31,674 nt of DNA, from positions 1 through 31,674 of the IMG/VR virus record IMGVR_UViG_3300040806_002501; one strand, written 5' to 3'. The notes below the pieces were generated by a model. The model did no database searches, was not told the DNA's origin, and saw only the letters and a list, made by a program, of their open reading frames with translations. The translations under genes and the position numbers were made by a program. The stretch comes from a virus. Positions 8,401-16,363 of this stretch are shown here, piece after piece (the stretch's first letter is position 1; the number at the start of each line of letters is the position of its first letter).

Positions 8401-8905
8401 TGCCGCTGCTGGAGCTACTGCCAGCGCGCGCGGCAACGCTTTTGTGGGTGGTGGCGTGATGCGCTTTGCCAATGGAGGCGCATTCGGGCAGGGCCTGCGA
8501 GGGCGGTTTGGCGACGTAATCCGGTCTCAGGTCGCTTTCCCCATGGGCATTGCGGGGGAGGCTGGCCCGGAGGCGATCATGCCTGGACGCCTGGCCGGTG
8601 GCCGCTTCTTGGTGGGTGCCGTGCAGAACGGCCAGCGCATGGACCTGCCCTTGGCGCGAGACGCTGGAGGCGAGCTCGTTGTCGATATGGGACGACGCTT
8701 TGCAGCTGGTGCCGCCTTCGGGCCGGGACTGATGAGCCTGCCTGCGCCGGCCGTTGCCGCCTCGTCCTCGGGAGAGGCCGGCAACAGCTACCAGTTCACC
8801 TACAACATCCAAACGCCGGACGCTGACTCGTTCCGTCGCTCGAGGAGCCAGATTGAGGCAGACGCCAGGCAGCGCTACGGCGAAAGCACCCGGAGGCGGG
8901 TCTGA
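5402..8905 (+). CDS. Tape measure protein
   Basis: The gene encodes 1167 residues. The ATG at 5402 follows a GGAGG ribosome site. Residues about 8-105 are a charged coiled coil. About 120-420 is the conserved tape-measure domain with 'TTGISGAALAELEAG' and 'AFGVSAEEALGLATAFDVIG'. About 481-543 holds hydrophobic Ala/Gly/Val helices of the type proposed to enter the membrane during DNA ejection. About 900-1060 resembles the lambda-type C-terminal domain (ALRNLAARLGEVALDRLVID ... FANGGAFGQG ... GEAGPEAIMPGR), interrupted by seven-residue LQ-rich repeats. It sets tail length: at about 0.15 nm per residue the tail would be near 175 nm, a rough scaling inference. Confidence 0.95.
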   Translation: MTDLANLEIQIRAKGVEEARRALGELAKAAVEVESAVDEMGRGTREVGRATGQAERAADRLGRELDNAGKSARKTGQESSRAADKIDELDTSSRRAAGGARELDESAEQLGRTAGGLSGSLGGLSTILGALGGAVSFGALVGTLNEFEDGLVGVSKTTGISGAALAELEAGIEGLATQSSAAVADLFGIAQSAGQLGIQGGESILLFTDAVAKLTDAAPSLRGSSEETALALARILAVSGESTDNVTALASTIALLGDSFATVESSVLATGLEVAKAGAAFGVSAEEALGLATAFDVIGTEAELSRSAIVQVFGEITKAVAEGSERLEGFSASAGLSSEAFADLFRSSPVEALQAFLGGLGELGDAGAETTLVLDSLGLTSVRLQPTLLTLAKNSDILRDALAAAAAEFENPTKLQREFEAGSDRLGAALQRLANTAKVAVDNFADDSTGLAGGLRGVVEASTDALRVLAGLDDQVQGSRGVAAATAGAFAGLGTAIGIYAAAAGTAKIATIALNSTLLSTPVGAVAVGVGALVGAVVALDGAYSDINGKSVSFIDDLKVIGGEAMNAAEAFLGLPESASVGLGGTLDILAAISDRITGLLLTPFEAIGIAMERSAEQWRRFGDVISSTLAAIQNGDWSRALESLNEFGRGGFEAMDLGDIVAEAFDRGQSRKFASSLLGGVREELDAIVGAVNVTANQIRLSRSAGVPAEAGGATGTASLPGVDSAPVAGPDGGAGLEAQLEGLAARLARLGQTGQDASRGLGPLSTAILGAGVAAANAAGRMALLAAEQDRARQASLDLIEGLKGDAAELDFALEQVLRSGPEARKAAVLRDVAATLRDAGVAGEAAGQVLDDFSAKLDRLTELERLNGLARGFADALGDGLKSAVLDIENADEALRNLAARLGEVALDRLVIDPFVQGTGDALAGLAGGSVGEAAADAGLQSASALLQTAGTGLQAAGSTHQAAASGLQAAAAGLQSAASALQGSAASDLGEGIVEGAAAGATASARGNAFVGGGVMRFANGGAFGQGLRGRFGDVIRSQVAFPMGIAGEAGPEAIMPGRLAGGRFLVGAVQNGQRMDLPLARDAGGELVVDMGRRFAAGAAFGPGLMSLPAPAVAASSSGEAGNSYQFTYNIQTPDADSFRRSRSQIEADARQRYGESTRRRV
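8225..8372 (+). repeat. Tandem seven-residue LQxAAxG repeats inside the tape measure
   Basis: Codons about 942-990 of the tape measure encode about six to seven degenerate heptads of the form LQ[TAS]A[GA][TSA][GAS], for example LQAAAAG and LQSAASA. The repeat is clear in protein and weaker in DNA. It lies between the helix EVALDRLVIDPF and the glycine-rich 'FANGGAF' region of the lambda-type C-terminal domain, where lambda-like proteins have a variable Gly/Ala linker. Confidence 0.75.
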
Positions 8906-9906
8906 TGTCCTTTCACGAAGACGCGATTTTTCCGACTCGTCTGTCCACGGGATCGCGGCGCTCGCTCAGGTTCAACACGGCAATCGTGCGGCACGACGGT
9001 GGCGCAGAAACGCGGATCCCGCGCTACACCCAGCCGCTCCTGCGCTTCACGCTCGAGGACAACCTGAGGACGCAGGCAGACGCTTACGACCTGGTCGAGT
9101 TCTTCTGGGCGCGGCAGGGGGCCACCTACGGGTTCCGCTTTCGCGACTGGGGCGACTACGCTACGACGAGCTCGGGGTCCACGGCCCAGGGCGAGTCTGT
9201 CGCGGCTACTGACGCCAAGCTCGTGCGTGTCTCGGACGAGGACACCGGCAGCGTTGGAGACGGGAGCTCGACGCAGTTCCAGCTCGCCAAGCAGTACACC
9301 TCCGGGGCCACGGTGCGGTGGCGGAACATCACCAAGCCCGATGCCAGCACGGTGAAGATCGCGTTGAACGGGGTGGTCCAGTCTTCGGGCTACACCCTCG
9401 ACGACACCACCGGCGTCGTGACCTTCTCTAGCGCGCCCGGGGCCGGTGTGGAGGTCCGGTGGGGGGGCGAGTTCTACGTTCCCTGCCGGTTCTCCGCAGA
9501 GACGGACAACGACGGGCTCGTTTCGAGCGCCGAGGATTTCAACGCCAACACCTTCTCGCAGGTGGTGGTCGAGGAGATTCGCGGCGAGATCGCCATGGCC
9601 GAGGTGCCCAACCCCGGGGGCTCTGCCACGTTCGACCCGATGGCCGCCGACGTGCAGCTCGGGATCGGCACCGGCCGCGCGATCCTGGTCGACCCTGACC
9701 AGGCCGGGCGCTCGTTGCTGCTGCCTGGCACCCAGTACCTGGGCGCGGGCATCGGCCACTTCTACATCAAGAACCTCAGCGCCAGCTACACGGTCGCGCT
9801 CCGGTATGCCGGGGCCTTGGTCCACACGATCGCGACCTTGAGCTACGTGGAGGTGGGCTTGGTCAAGAACACGGCCGGCGTCTACGAGTGGGTGGTGTTC
9901 TCTTGA
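8905..9906 (+). CDS. DUF2460 distal tail protein (GTA gp12-like) with extra C-terminal domain
   Basis: The gene encodes 333 residues, starting inside the tape measure stop (TGATG). The N-terminal 230 residues follow the DUF2460 plan: 'FHEDAIFPTRLSTGSRR' start, 'LVEFFWARQGATYGFRFRDW' (about 56-75), 'GDGSSTQFQLAKQY' (about 117-131), 'DDTTGVVTFSSAPGAGVEV' (about 169-187) and 'EFYVPCRFSAETDNDGLVS'. The family forms the distal tail ring of GTAs and related siphophages. Normal members end soon after that, but here about 85 further residues (249-333) form a beta domain that resembles the N-terminus of the following sulfatase. Confidence 0.9.
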   Translation: MSFHEDAIFPTRLSTGSRRSLRFNTAIVRHDGGAETRIPRYTQPLLRFTLEDNLRTQADAYDLVEFFWARQGATYGFRFRDWGDYATTSSGSTAQGESVAATDAKLVRVSDEDTGSVGDGSSTQFQLAKQYTSGATVRWRNITKPDASTVKIALNGVVQSSGYTLDDTTGVVTFSSAPGAGVEVRWGGEFYVPCRFSAETDNDGLVSSAEDFNANTFSQVVVEEIRGEIAMAEVPNPGGSATFDPMAADVQLGIGTGRAILVDPDQAGRSLLLPGTQYLGAGIGHFYIKNLSASYTVALRYAGALVHTIATLSYVEVGLVKNTAGVYEWVVFS

Positions 9907-12266
9907 ACGCGAGGCAGTTCTTCGGCGGCGGCCTGCGACGTGACCTGACCCAGGACGGCACTCTGGTGATTGAAGAGAGTCGCCTTCAGGTGTTCAACGC
10001 GACCGGTGGTGCGACCCGGTCGCTGGTTCTCAAAGATGCCCGGCAGTACCGCACTGGCCCGCGGCTGGTGACTGTCGTCAACGAGGGCGACCAGGCCATT
10101 GCCGTGCGGCGCTCGGACAACACCTTCCTGGGGGGCATCACCTCGGGGCAGGCCGCGACCATCGGTCTGACCGACAACTCGACCGCGGTGGGGGTGTGGA
10201 CGCTGGACGTGCGCACGGTGGACATCAGCGCGCCGTGGAACATTGTCCACATCAACATGGACGACCCTGGTCGGAGCGAGTTCGGCCAGTACCACCCGAC
10301 GTTCGATGGCCGCACCCCGACGGTGCCGCTGAACAGCTGGCCCAGCGCGAACCACCCGTACCCGGTCATGGCGTGGCTGGATGCCAAGGCCCAGGCCGGC
10401 ATCCGGTTCACCCGGGCTCGACAGTTCGCCAGGTGCTCGCCCTCGAGGGCCGCCAACCTGACCGGGCGCTATCCTCACGTGAGCCTGGCCCATCCTCACG
10501 GGACGCAGGTGGGAAACATTCCGCAGCAGGACGGCATCGACGCGGACAACCCGCTGGTGCTGGGCGTGCTGGGTTCCATGAACCCGTGGCCGAAGGTGCT
10601 CCGCGACGCAGGGGGGGATCATGCGACCCTGCACGTCGGCAAGCTGCACGCCTCCAGGCACGAGTACATCGGTGGCCAGGCCGTGGAGACGGACTTCGCC
10701 CAGATCGTGACCGAGGTGGGTTTCGACGAAGCCTACAAGACCGAGCTCGGCTCCCAGGTGACGGGCACCAGCACCCTGGACACGACCGAGCCGTACCGGG
10801 GGTACTTTGCCTTCGACGCCAAGCACGTGGATGGCGACGGCACCGTGACCTCGCTGACGGTGGACCCCCAGCACTACTACCTGACCTGGGAGCTCGAGAA
10901 GATCCAGGAGTGGCTGGACACCAAGCTGTCTGCGGACGAGGGCGCGCCTTTCTTCCTGAACTGGTGGACGAACGCTCCCCACGGGATCATGCCCGCGATC
11001 CACAGCCACATCGGCCCCGTGGACGACTCCACGGCGGTGACCTCGGTCACTAGCCTGGCCGGCGGTGTCGCGGGCGAGAGCATCGTGCAGGTGGCGGCCG
11101 GGCAGGCGGGCATCTGGGCGAGCCAGGGCTACGCAGCTGGCCAGTGGGTCGAGCTCACTGGGTTCAGCTGGTCCGGCACCCGCAAGCGGTTCCTGATCCT
11201 CGAGCTCGCTGGCGACAACCGCAGCATGATCCTGGCCGACGACGACAATGAAATCGTCCAGGACTTGGGAGCCACGGGCGCGGTGAAGCAGCTGAAACCG
11301 GTGCTCCAGTCGATGGACTACCAGGACCAGATTCCCTTCGCGGCCGGCTACACCGGGGAAATCAAGAAGAGCATTGTGCGGTGGGCGGACTACACCGACG
11401 TCGGGCCTGGGTACGACGAGTTCGGTGTGGCGAGCTCGCCCTTCGACCCGGACGCGGTGGGCTACGAGTACGGGCCTGAGGGCGCGGGCAACGTGCTATT
11501 CCGGCGCATGAGGGCCAACCTCGAGGCCTGCGACACCCTGTTTGGGATGCTCGAGGACTGGCTCGAGGCGAACTACCCTCTGGCCGCAGCTCGCACCCTG
11601 TGGATCATCACCTCGGACAACGGGGTGAGTGGCCAAAACATCACCCCGCAGGTCGACCGCAAGTGGGCCGCAGTGGGAGCGCAGTACGCCAACGTGATCC
11701 CGCCCACCTCCGACGGCACCGTCAATGGCGACCTGTATCACTTCCCCGACGACGGCAAGAATGACGTGGCCGACGAAGGGGTCCTGGTGCCGTTGATTAT
11801 CTGGTCTAGCGGTCTGGATGCGGCCGTGCAGGGCACGGATTGCGATCAGCTGATCGACGCCACCGACTTCTACGGCACCTTCCTCGACCTGACGGTGCCC
11901 GGGTGGCGCGACCAGCTCGGTGCAACTGAGGCGGCCAAGGTCGACGGGCAGAGCTTCGCCCCGGCGATCTACAACCTGGAGCACGAGCCGCGGACGCACT
12001 CTCTCCACATGATCTACAAGCCCTCGCCGCAGATCGAGGGCCAGCTGACCCGGATCGAGCGTGCCGTAATCGACCAGGACAACTGGAAGCTGATTCGCAG
12101 CTACGACGAGACCGTAGATCCGGTGGTCGACACCTGGGAGCTATACGACCTCGACAACGACCCTCGAGAGCAGACCAATCTGTACACCTCGAGCGACGTC
12201 ACTGCGGCCTCCAAGCGGGCATCGCTGCTCGCCAAATACGAAGAGCTGGTCGGGAACCGAGACTGA
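9903..12266 (+). CDS. Tail-operon sulfatase (type I, formylglycine-dependent) with phage-type N-terminal domain
   Basis: From TTG 9903, in a TTGA overlap with the DUF2460 stop, the product is 787 residues; GTG 9888 would add five. Residues about 20-106 resemble the end of the preceding tail protein. From about 115 it is a sulfatase of the alkaline phosphatase superfamily. Metal ligands are D120-D121 (INMDDPGR) and D572-N573 (SDNG). The CSPSR signature is C178 to R182, followed by AANLTGR, with C178 the residue oxidised to formylglycine. K247 and H249 (GKLH), H360 (NAPHG) and K619 complete the active-site set, and ELYDLDNDP lies near 745. An inserted module at about 372-466 resembles the tail tube modules. 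Family enzymes cleave sulfate esters. No signal peptide is visible, as expected for a virion protein. The target glycan cannot be told, and no maturation enzyme (FGE) gene is in the window. Confidence 0.92.
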   Translation: MNARQFFGGGLRRDLTQDGTLVIEESRLQVFNATGGATRSLVLKDARQYRTGPRLVTVVNEGDQAIAVRRSDNTFLGGITSGQAATIGLTDNSTAVGVWTLDVRTVDISAPWNIVHINMDDPGRSEFGQYHPTFDGRTPTVPLNSWPSANHPYPVMAWLDAKAQAGIRFTRARQFARCSPSRAANLTGRYPHVSLAHPHGTQVGNIPQQDGIDADNPLVLGVLGSMNPWPKVLRDAGGDHATLHVGKLHASRHEYIGGQAVETDFAQIVTEVGFDEAYKTELGSQVTGTSTLDTTEPYRGYFAFDAKHVDGDGTVTSLTVDPQHYYLTWELEKIQEWLDTKLSADEGAPFFLNWWTNAPHGIMPAIHSHIGPVDDSTAVTSVTSLAGGVAGESIVQVAAGQAGIWASQGYAAGQWVELTGFSWSGTRKRFLILELAGDNRSMILADDDNEIVQDLGATGAVKQLKPVLQSMDYQDQIPFAAGYTGEIKKSIVRWADYTDVGPGYDEFGVASSPFDPDAVGYEYGPEGAGNVLFRRMRANLEACDTLFGMLEDWLEANYPLAAARTLWIITSDNGVSGQNITPQVDRKWAAVGAQYANVIPPTSDGTVNGDLYHFPDDGKNDVADEGVLVPLIIWSSGLDAAVQGTDCDQLIDATDFYGTFLDLTVPGWRDQLGATEAAKVDGQSFAPAIYNLEHEPRTHSLHMIYKPSPQIEGQLTRIERAVIDQDNWKLIRSYDETVDPVVDTWELYDLDNDPREQTNLYTSSDVTAASKRASLLAKYEELVGNRD

Positions 12267-13192
12267 TGCCGCACCCTCTTACAGCTGCGATGGACGCCCT
12301 GCGCGTGCCGGCCGTCGTCCACCTGGCCGCTTGCTGGAAGGTCACCCGGCAGGACGGTGTCGCGCTGCGCCTGACTGACGCGGACGCGCCCATCGTGCTG
12401 GCCAGCGGCGAGACGTACGAGCCAACGGGCTCGGCCGAGGCATCCGCGCGCCGCAAGGAGGGGGAGCTCGAGTCTCAGAGCGTGGAGATCCTCGGGGTGA
12501 TGTCGAGCGACAAGATCACCGCCGAAGATCTGCGGCGCGGCAAGTACCGCGACGCACTGGTCGAGTACTTCCTCGTGGATCGCCGCTATCCCTGGCAGGG
12601 GCATTTTCACCGCCAGCGCTTTTGGATGAGGGCACCGACTTTTGACTCCGAGAGCTGGTCTGCGGAGCTCGAGGGGTTTGGTGGCCGCCTCGAGCGTGAA
12701 GTCGGGCTCGTGGCCGCGCGCCACTGCCGGCACGAGCTCGGCGACGGCTTTGGCACGCCAAAGCTGGGGTGCACGGTCGACCTGGCGCTGCACACCGTAT
12801 CCAACAAGCCTGTGGTGTGGGTCGATAGCACCCTGAACCGAGTCAAGTTCCGCATCGACTACGACAGCCCGAACAGCGACGGGCATTTTGCCCTGGGCAA
12901 GGTCGTGTGGTTGACCGGGAACAACGCCGGCAGCGTGAGCCGGGTGCGCACCGACTCCAAACAAGACACCGACAAGTGCCAGCTGGAGCTCTTTCTCGAG
13001 GCCGACTACGACATCGAGGTGGGGGATACCTGCGACCTGATTTTGGGTTGCAACAAGCTGGCGGGGGTGGGCACAAACGACACTACCGGCCATTGCAAGA
13101 ATCGGTTCGGCATCAACGGCGGCATCCGTCCCGAGTTTGGAGGGGATCCGTATATTCCGGGCACTGCGAAGATCCTCAGGAGGCCTCTCTGA
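12266..13192 (+). CDS. DUF2163 / BR0599-type tail hub protein (GTA gp13-like)
   Basis: The gene encodes 308 residues, starting in the sulfatase stop (TGATG). The N-terminal DUF2163 part includes 'CWKVTRQDGVALRLTDAD' and 'GSAEASARRKEGELESQSVE'. The C-terminal part ends with the BR0599 pattern: GC-N-K at 261-263, C277, 'RFGINGGIRPEFGGDPYIPG'. Four cysteines (154, 169, 262, 277) are placed as in the family. The analogous lambda gpL binds an iron-sulfur cluster, so cluster binding here is plausible but inferred. The protein forms the hub below the distal tail ring. In GTA-like operons it normally follows the DUF2460 gene directly; here the sulfatase separates them. Confidence 0.88.
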   Translation: MPHPLTAAMDALRVPAVVHLAACWKVTRQDGVALRLTDADAPIVLASGETYEPTGSAEASARRKEGELESQSVEILGVMSSDKITAEDLRRGKYRDALVEYFLVDRRYPWQGHFHRQRFWMRAPTFDSESWSAELEGFGGRLEREVGLVAARHCRHELGDGFGTPKLGCTVDLALHTVSNKPVVWVDSTLNRVKFRIDYDSPNSDGHFALGKVVWLTGNNAGSVSRVRTDSKQDTDKCQLELFLEADYDIEVGDTCDLILGCNKLAGVGTNDTTGHCKNRFGINGGIRPEFGGDPYIPGTAKILRRPL

Positions 13193-13614
13193 TGTTGGGC
13201 CGCCGAGTCGTGGAGGCTGCGCGAGCCCAGATCGGCACCCCGTACCGCGACCGATCGGCGCAGGCTGGCAAGTCGGTTTGCTGCTACGGCCTAGTCCTTG
13301 TGGTGGCGGCCTCCCTGGGCGTGGAGCTGCCTGGTCTCGACGAGCTGGGGCGGCCTGATCTCGAGACGGCGCGCAGCATGGCCCACCGGCACCTTGGTGT
13401 GCTGCACGCGGATGCAGAGGGTGCGCTGGTGCTCATGGCCGGCCTGGGCCAGCGGCGAGCATCGGTGCACCACTGGGGTTTCTTGACGGCGCGCTCCCGC
13501 GGAGGGTGCAGAGGCATCATCCATTCGCATCGGCAAGCTGGCATGGTCATCGAGGAGCCGTACTCGAGGACGTGGCAGCGAATGACCTGCGGGCATTTCG
13601 AGCTCCCTGGATAA
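13192..13614 (+). CDS. NlpC/P60-family tail-tip peptidase
   Basis: The gene encodes 140 residues, with its ATG in the preceding stop (TGATG). The plan is that of phage NlpC/P60 proteins: 'VVEAARAQIGTPYRDRSA' helix, then C30-C31-Y-G in place of the usual D-C-x-G so that C31 is the predicted nucleophile, H94 in HHWGF, and a C-terminal 'IIHSHRQAGMVIEEPYSRTW'. In GTA-like tails this protein sits at the tip and cuts peptidoglycan peptides during entry. It lies between the DUF2163 hub and the large tip protein, the usual order. The residue before the catalytic Cys is Cys rather than Asp, a mild oddity. Confidence 0.85.
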   Translation: MLGRRVVEAARAQIGTPYRDRSAQAGKSVCCYGLVLVVAASLGVELPGLDELGRPDLETARSMAHRHLGVLHADAEGALVLMAGLGQRRASVHHWGFLTARSRGGCRGIIHSHRQAGMVIEEPYSRTWQRMTCGHFELPG

Positions 13615-13616
13615 GC

Positions 13617-16301
13617 ATGGCGACTCTGATCCTCACGACCATCGGTGGCACACTGGCAGAGGGGGCACTTGGTGTCTTTTACGGAGCTGTCGGAGGAGCT
13701 CTGGGTTCGTACCTCGACAAGGAGTATCTGTTCCCTGCACCGGACATCGAGCAGCCCCGTGTCGGGGACCTGCGCACCCAGCTGGCCAGCGAGGCCATGC
13801 CGCTGAACTACGCGATCGGACCGGATGTCCGGGTAGCCGGCAAGGTCGTTTACGTCGGGCCCGAGTTCCCTCTGATTGTCGATGACGTCGAGCGCGCGGA
13901 CGTGCTCATTGACCTCTGCCAGGGGCCCGTCGAGGAGGAGGACTTCCTCGTGGACATCTGGGCCAACGGCCAGCGCATCTACCAGTCGAGCCCGAACCTC
14001 CAGTTCGAGACTCCCAGCTACAGCGCGGAGCTCCAGGTCGTCTTTCGGTTCGGCCAGGGGTTCTACTACTACCGGATGTGGCTACGTTTGACGACGTCCG
14101 ACCAGGCCGTCGATCTCACGGCGCTCCAGGAGGGGTACGACGTTGAGGTGTCGGGGCTGGACGATCCCATTGGCAGTGACTTGAAGGCCAATGGCACGTG
14201 GCGCGTCAAGGAGTCGTACACCACGTTCGGGTCGCCTCCCTCGACCACGGTAGTGCTCGAGAACACCCAGACGTCACTGAACTTCTATAGCCTGACCACG
14301 ACCGCACTCACGGTGACCAACTCGCTCGTCGTGTTCCAGCAGCTGCCCGTGTTCAGCGGCAACCTGATCCAAGACGTCCGGCTGTACAGGGGCACAGAGA
14401 CGCAGCTGGCCGATCCGACGATCGAGGCGCAGCGCGGAGCCGGTAACGTTCCAGCCCGCTACGGCCGAGCGGCCGTGATGCTCGTGGGGCTGAACAAGTC
14501 CAAGTTCGGAAACCAGGTCCCGAACTTCGAGGTGCAGTTCCGCGAGCGCGTGTCCATGACCGTCGCTGAGGCCATTGACGAGCTCATGCTGCGTCAGGGC
14601 TTCGAGCGCGGGCTCTGGGACACGAGCGGGGTGTCCGGGTACTTCCGGGGGCTGGTGGCGGAGGAGCCGATTGACTCCAAGGGGCTGCTGCAAATCGTGA
14701 TGCAGGCCTACGGGGTTGTCGCGCAAGAGGTCGATGGGCGCGTCTTCTTTCTGATGCGCGACCAGGTACCGGTCCGCGTCATCCCCAGCGCAGAGCTGGC
14801 GGCTGCCGACGAGTCAGGGCGTCAGCAAGGGCGTCTGGTACGCTTCGAAGACCGAGAATCGCGCGAGCTCCCGACCCGCGTCGAGCTGGTCTACAACGAC
14901 GCGGAGCGCGACCTGGCGCAGGCCAGTGTGCGAGAGACTCACGCGCCGACCGAAGGAGCCAACGAGGGGCGCATCGTCCGTGTGCGCACGCCGCTCAGTT
15001 TGACCGAGGCCGAGGCGGGTGCGATGGCGCGGCAGATCATGCTCGACGCCTACGCTGGACGATACGGCATCTCCACCAGCCTGCCGACGTCTCAGCTCGA
15101 CTTGGCCGAGGGTGATGTCTGGGAATCAAGCCTGGACGGCCAGCCGGTGCGCGCGACGATCAGCCGCGTCGAGCTCGGTGCCAACGGGCTGGTGGCGATT
15201 GCTGGAAAGTCCTACCAGCCGCAGATCGGGCTGGTCGGGGCCGACGAGGTCGACTCAGGCCCGACGGATACGGCCTCCGAAATCCCGTTGTCGCTGTACC
15301 TCGACCTGTTTGCGGTCGATCTGGTCGCCCTCAATGACGCACAGGCCAGCACTGTCGGGGTGGCGTGGACGATTCTCGACAACGGCGGAGAAGGGGCCTA
15401 CGGCGGTGGGGCGCTGTATCAGCAGGTCGACGCCGCGGAGTACGAGCTCGCCCAGGAGCTGCCGCCGCCGCAGTCCCCGGTGGGGTATGGCGTCGTCGTC
15501 TCGTACTCCAATGCCACAGGTGGCCAGGGCCGCTGGTGGGACCTGGAATCCACCTTCACGGTGCGTGGCGTCAACGGCTGGGCTCCGAGCTCGAGCACGC
15601 GCGACGCGGTGATGGGGGGTGCCAACCGAGTTCTGGTGGGCCACGAGGTCGTGGGGTACGTGCAGGCGACCGACAACGGCGACGGCACCTACACCCTGTC
15701 CGAGCTCATGCGCAGCCTCAACGGCTCTCGCACCTTCGATTCGAGCAACCCCACCATCGTGGTGCCTGTGGCGTCGCTCGAGTTCAACGACCAGGTGCCC
15801 TCGAGCGCCATGGGCTCCGTCGTTTCGCACAAGGCGGTAGGCACCGGCTGGTCGCTGGAGCAGGTCGATGCCTGGGGCATGGACTTCGCGGGTCGATCGG
15901 TGCTGCCGGCCTGGGTTCACTCGATTCAGGGGCACCGCGACGCCAGCGACAACATCGAGCTGGCCTGGCGGAGGCAGTCGCGCCGGCCTTGGCCGATTTT
16001 CAGCGGCGCGGCCTCCCTCGACCTCCCTGATCCGGCCGAGCAGTACGAGGTCTCCATCTACAACGCCTTCGGAATCGAGGCGTCCACCTCGCCGCAAATC
16101 GTGACGGCGACGGCCGGAGCTGACGGACGGGTCCGATGGACCTACACCGCGGCCCTGGCTGCCACCGAAACCGGCCTGAACTTCGGCCCGTCGGTGTCGA
16201 AACGCTTCGTGATCCGGCAGGTGGGGGCCTACGGAAACAGCTACTGGGGCAACGAGGTCACGGTTCCGGTCGGGGTGGGGCTGGCCTACTCCGACGCCTG
16301 A
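13617..16301 (+). CDS. Large tail-tip protein with Phage-tail_3 domain (GTA gp15 / host-specificity type)
   Basis: The ATG at 13617 lies two bases after the peptidase stop and gives 894 residues; an in-frame start at 13506 inside the previous gene is rejected. A Gly/Ala-rich helix (about 8-32, TIGGTLAEGALG...) opens the protein, as in many tail-tip baseplate proteins. Residues about 300-540 fit the Phage-tail_3 domain: 'YFRGLVAEEPIDSKGLLQIV', 'VDGRVFFLMRDQ', 'DLAEGDVWESS', 'VRATISRVELGANGLV'. A small inserted beta module lies at about 160-240. The last 300 residues are beta-rich, with fibronectin-like strands (IELAWRRQSRRPW). It should close the tail tip and carry fibres. An untranslated gap of 62 bases follows. 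Confidence 0.85.
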   Translation: MATLILTTIGGTLAEGALGVFYGAVGGALGSYLDKEYLFPAPDIEQPRVGDLRTQLASEAMPLNYAIGPDVRVAGKVVYVGPEFPLIVDDVERADVLIDLCQGPVEEEDFLVDIWANGQRIYQSSPNLQFETPSYSAELQVVFRFGQGFYYYRMWLRLTTSDQAVDLTALQEGYDVEVSGLDDPIGSDLKANGTWRVKESYTTFGSPPSTTVVLENTQTSLNFYSLTTTALTVTNSLVVFQQLPVFSGNLIQDVRLYRGTETQLADPTIEAQRGAGNVPARYGRAAVMLVGLNKSKFGNQVPNFEVQFRERVSMTVAEAIDELMLRQGFERGLWDTSGVSGYFRGLVAEEPIDSKGLLQIVMQAYGVVAQEVDGRVFFLMRDQVPVRVIPSAELAAADESGRQQGRLVRFEDRESRELPTRVELVYNDAERDLAQASVRETHAPTEGANEGRIVRVRTPLSLTEAEAGAMARQIMLDAYAGRYGISTSLPTSQLDLAEGDVWESSLDGQPVRATISRVELGANGLVAIAGKSYQPQIGLVGADEVDSGPTDTASEIPLSLYLDLFAVDLVALNDAQASTVGVAWTILDNGGEGAYGGGALYQQVDAAEYELAQELPPPQSPVGYGVVVSYSNATGGQGRWWDLESTFTVRGVNGWAPSSSTRDAVMGGANRVLVGHEVVGYVQATDNGDGTYTLSELMRSLNGSRTFDSSNPTIVVPVASLEFNDQVPSSAMGSVVSHKAVGTGWSLEQVDAWGMDFAGRSVLPAWVHSIQGHRDASDNIELAWRRQSRRPWPIFSGAASLDLPDPAEQYEVSIYNAFGIEASTSPQIVTATAGADGRVRWTYTAALAATETGLNFGPSVSKRFVIRQVGAYGNSYWGNEVTVPVGVGLAYSDA

Positions 16302-16363
16302 GAGGGTTAGACCTGCGGGCCCAAGTCCCTAGCCTCAAACATCAGCAGACCTCGCGGACATAA
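16302..16363 (+). promoter_or_regulatory. 62-base gap before the fibre genes, possible weak internal promoter
   Basis: This is the longest gap in the rightward block. TTAGAC (16307-16312) and TAGCCT (16330-16335) are separated by 17 bases and weakly resemble a sigma70 promoter. No convincing terminator hairpin is present. The -10 match is poor, so this is only a candidate. Confidence 0.2.
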
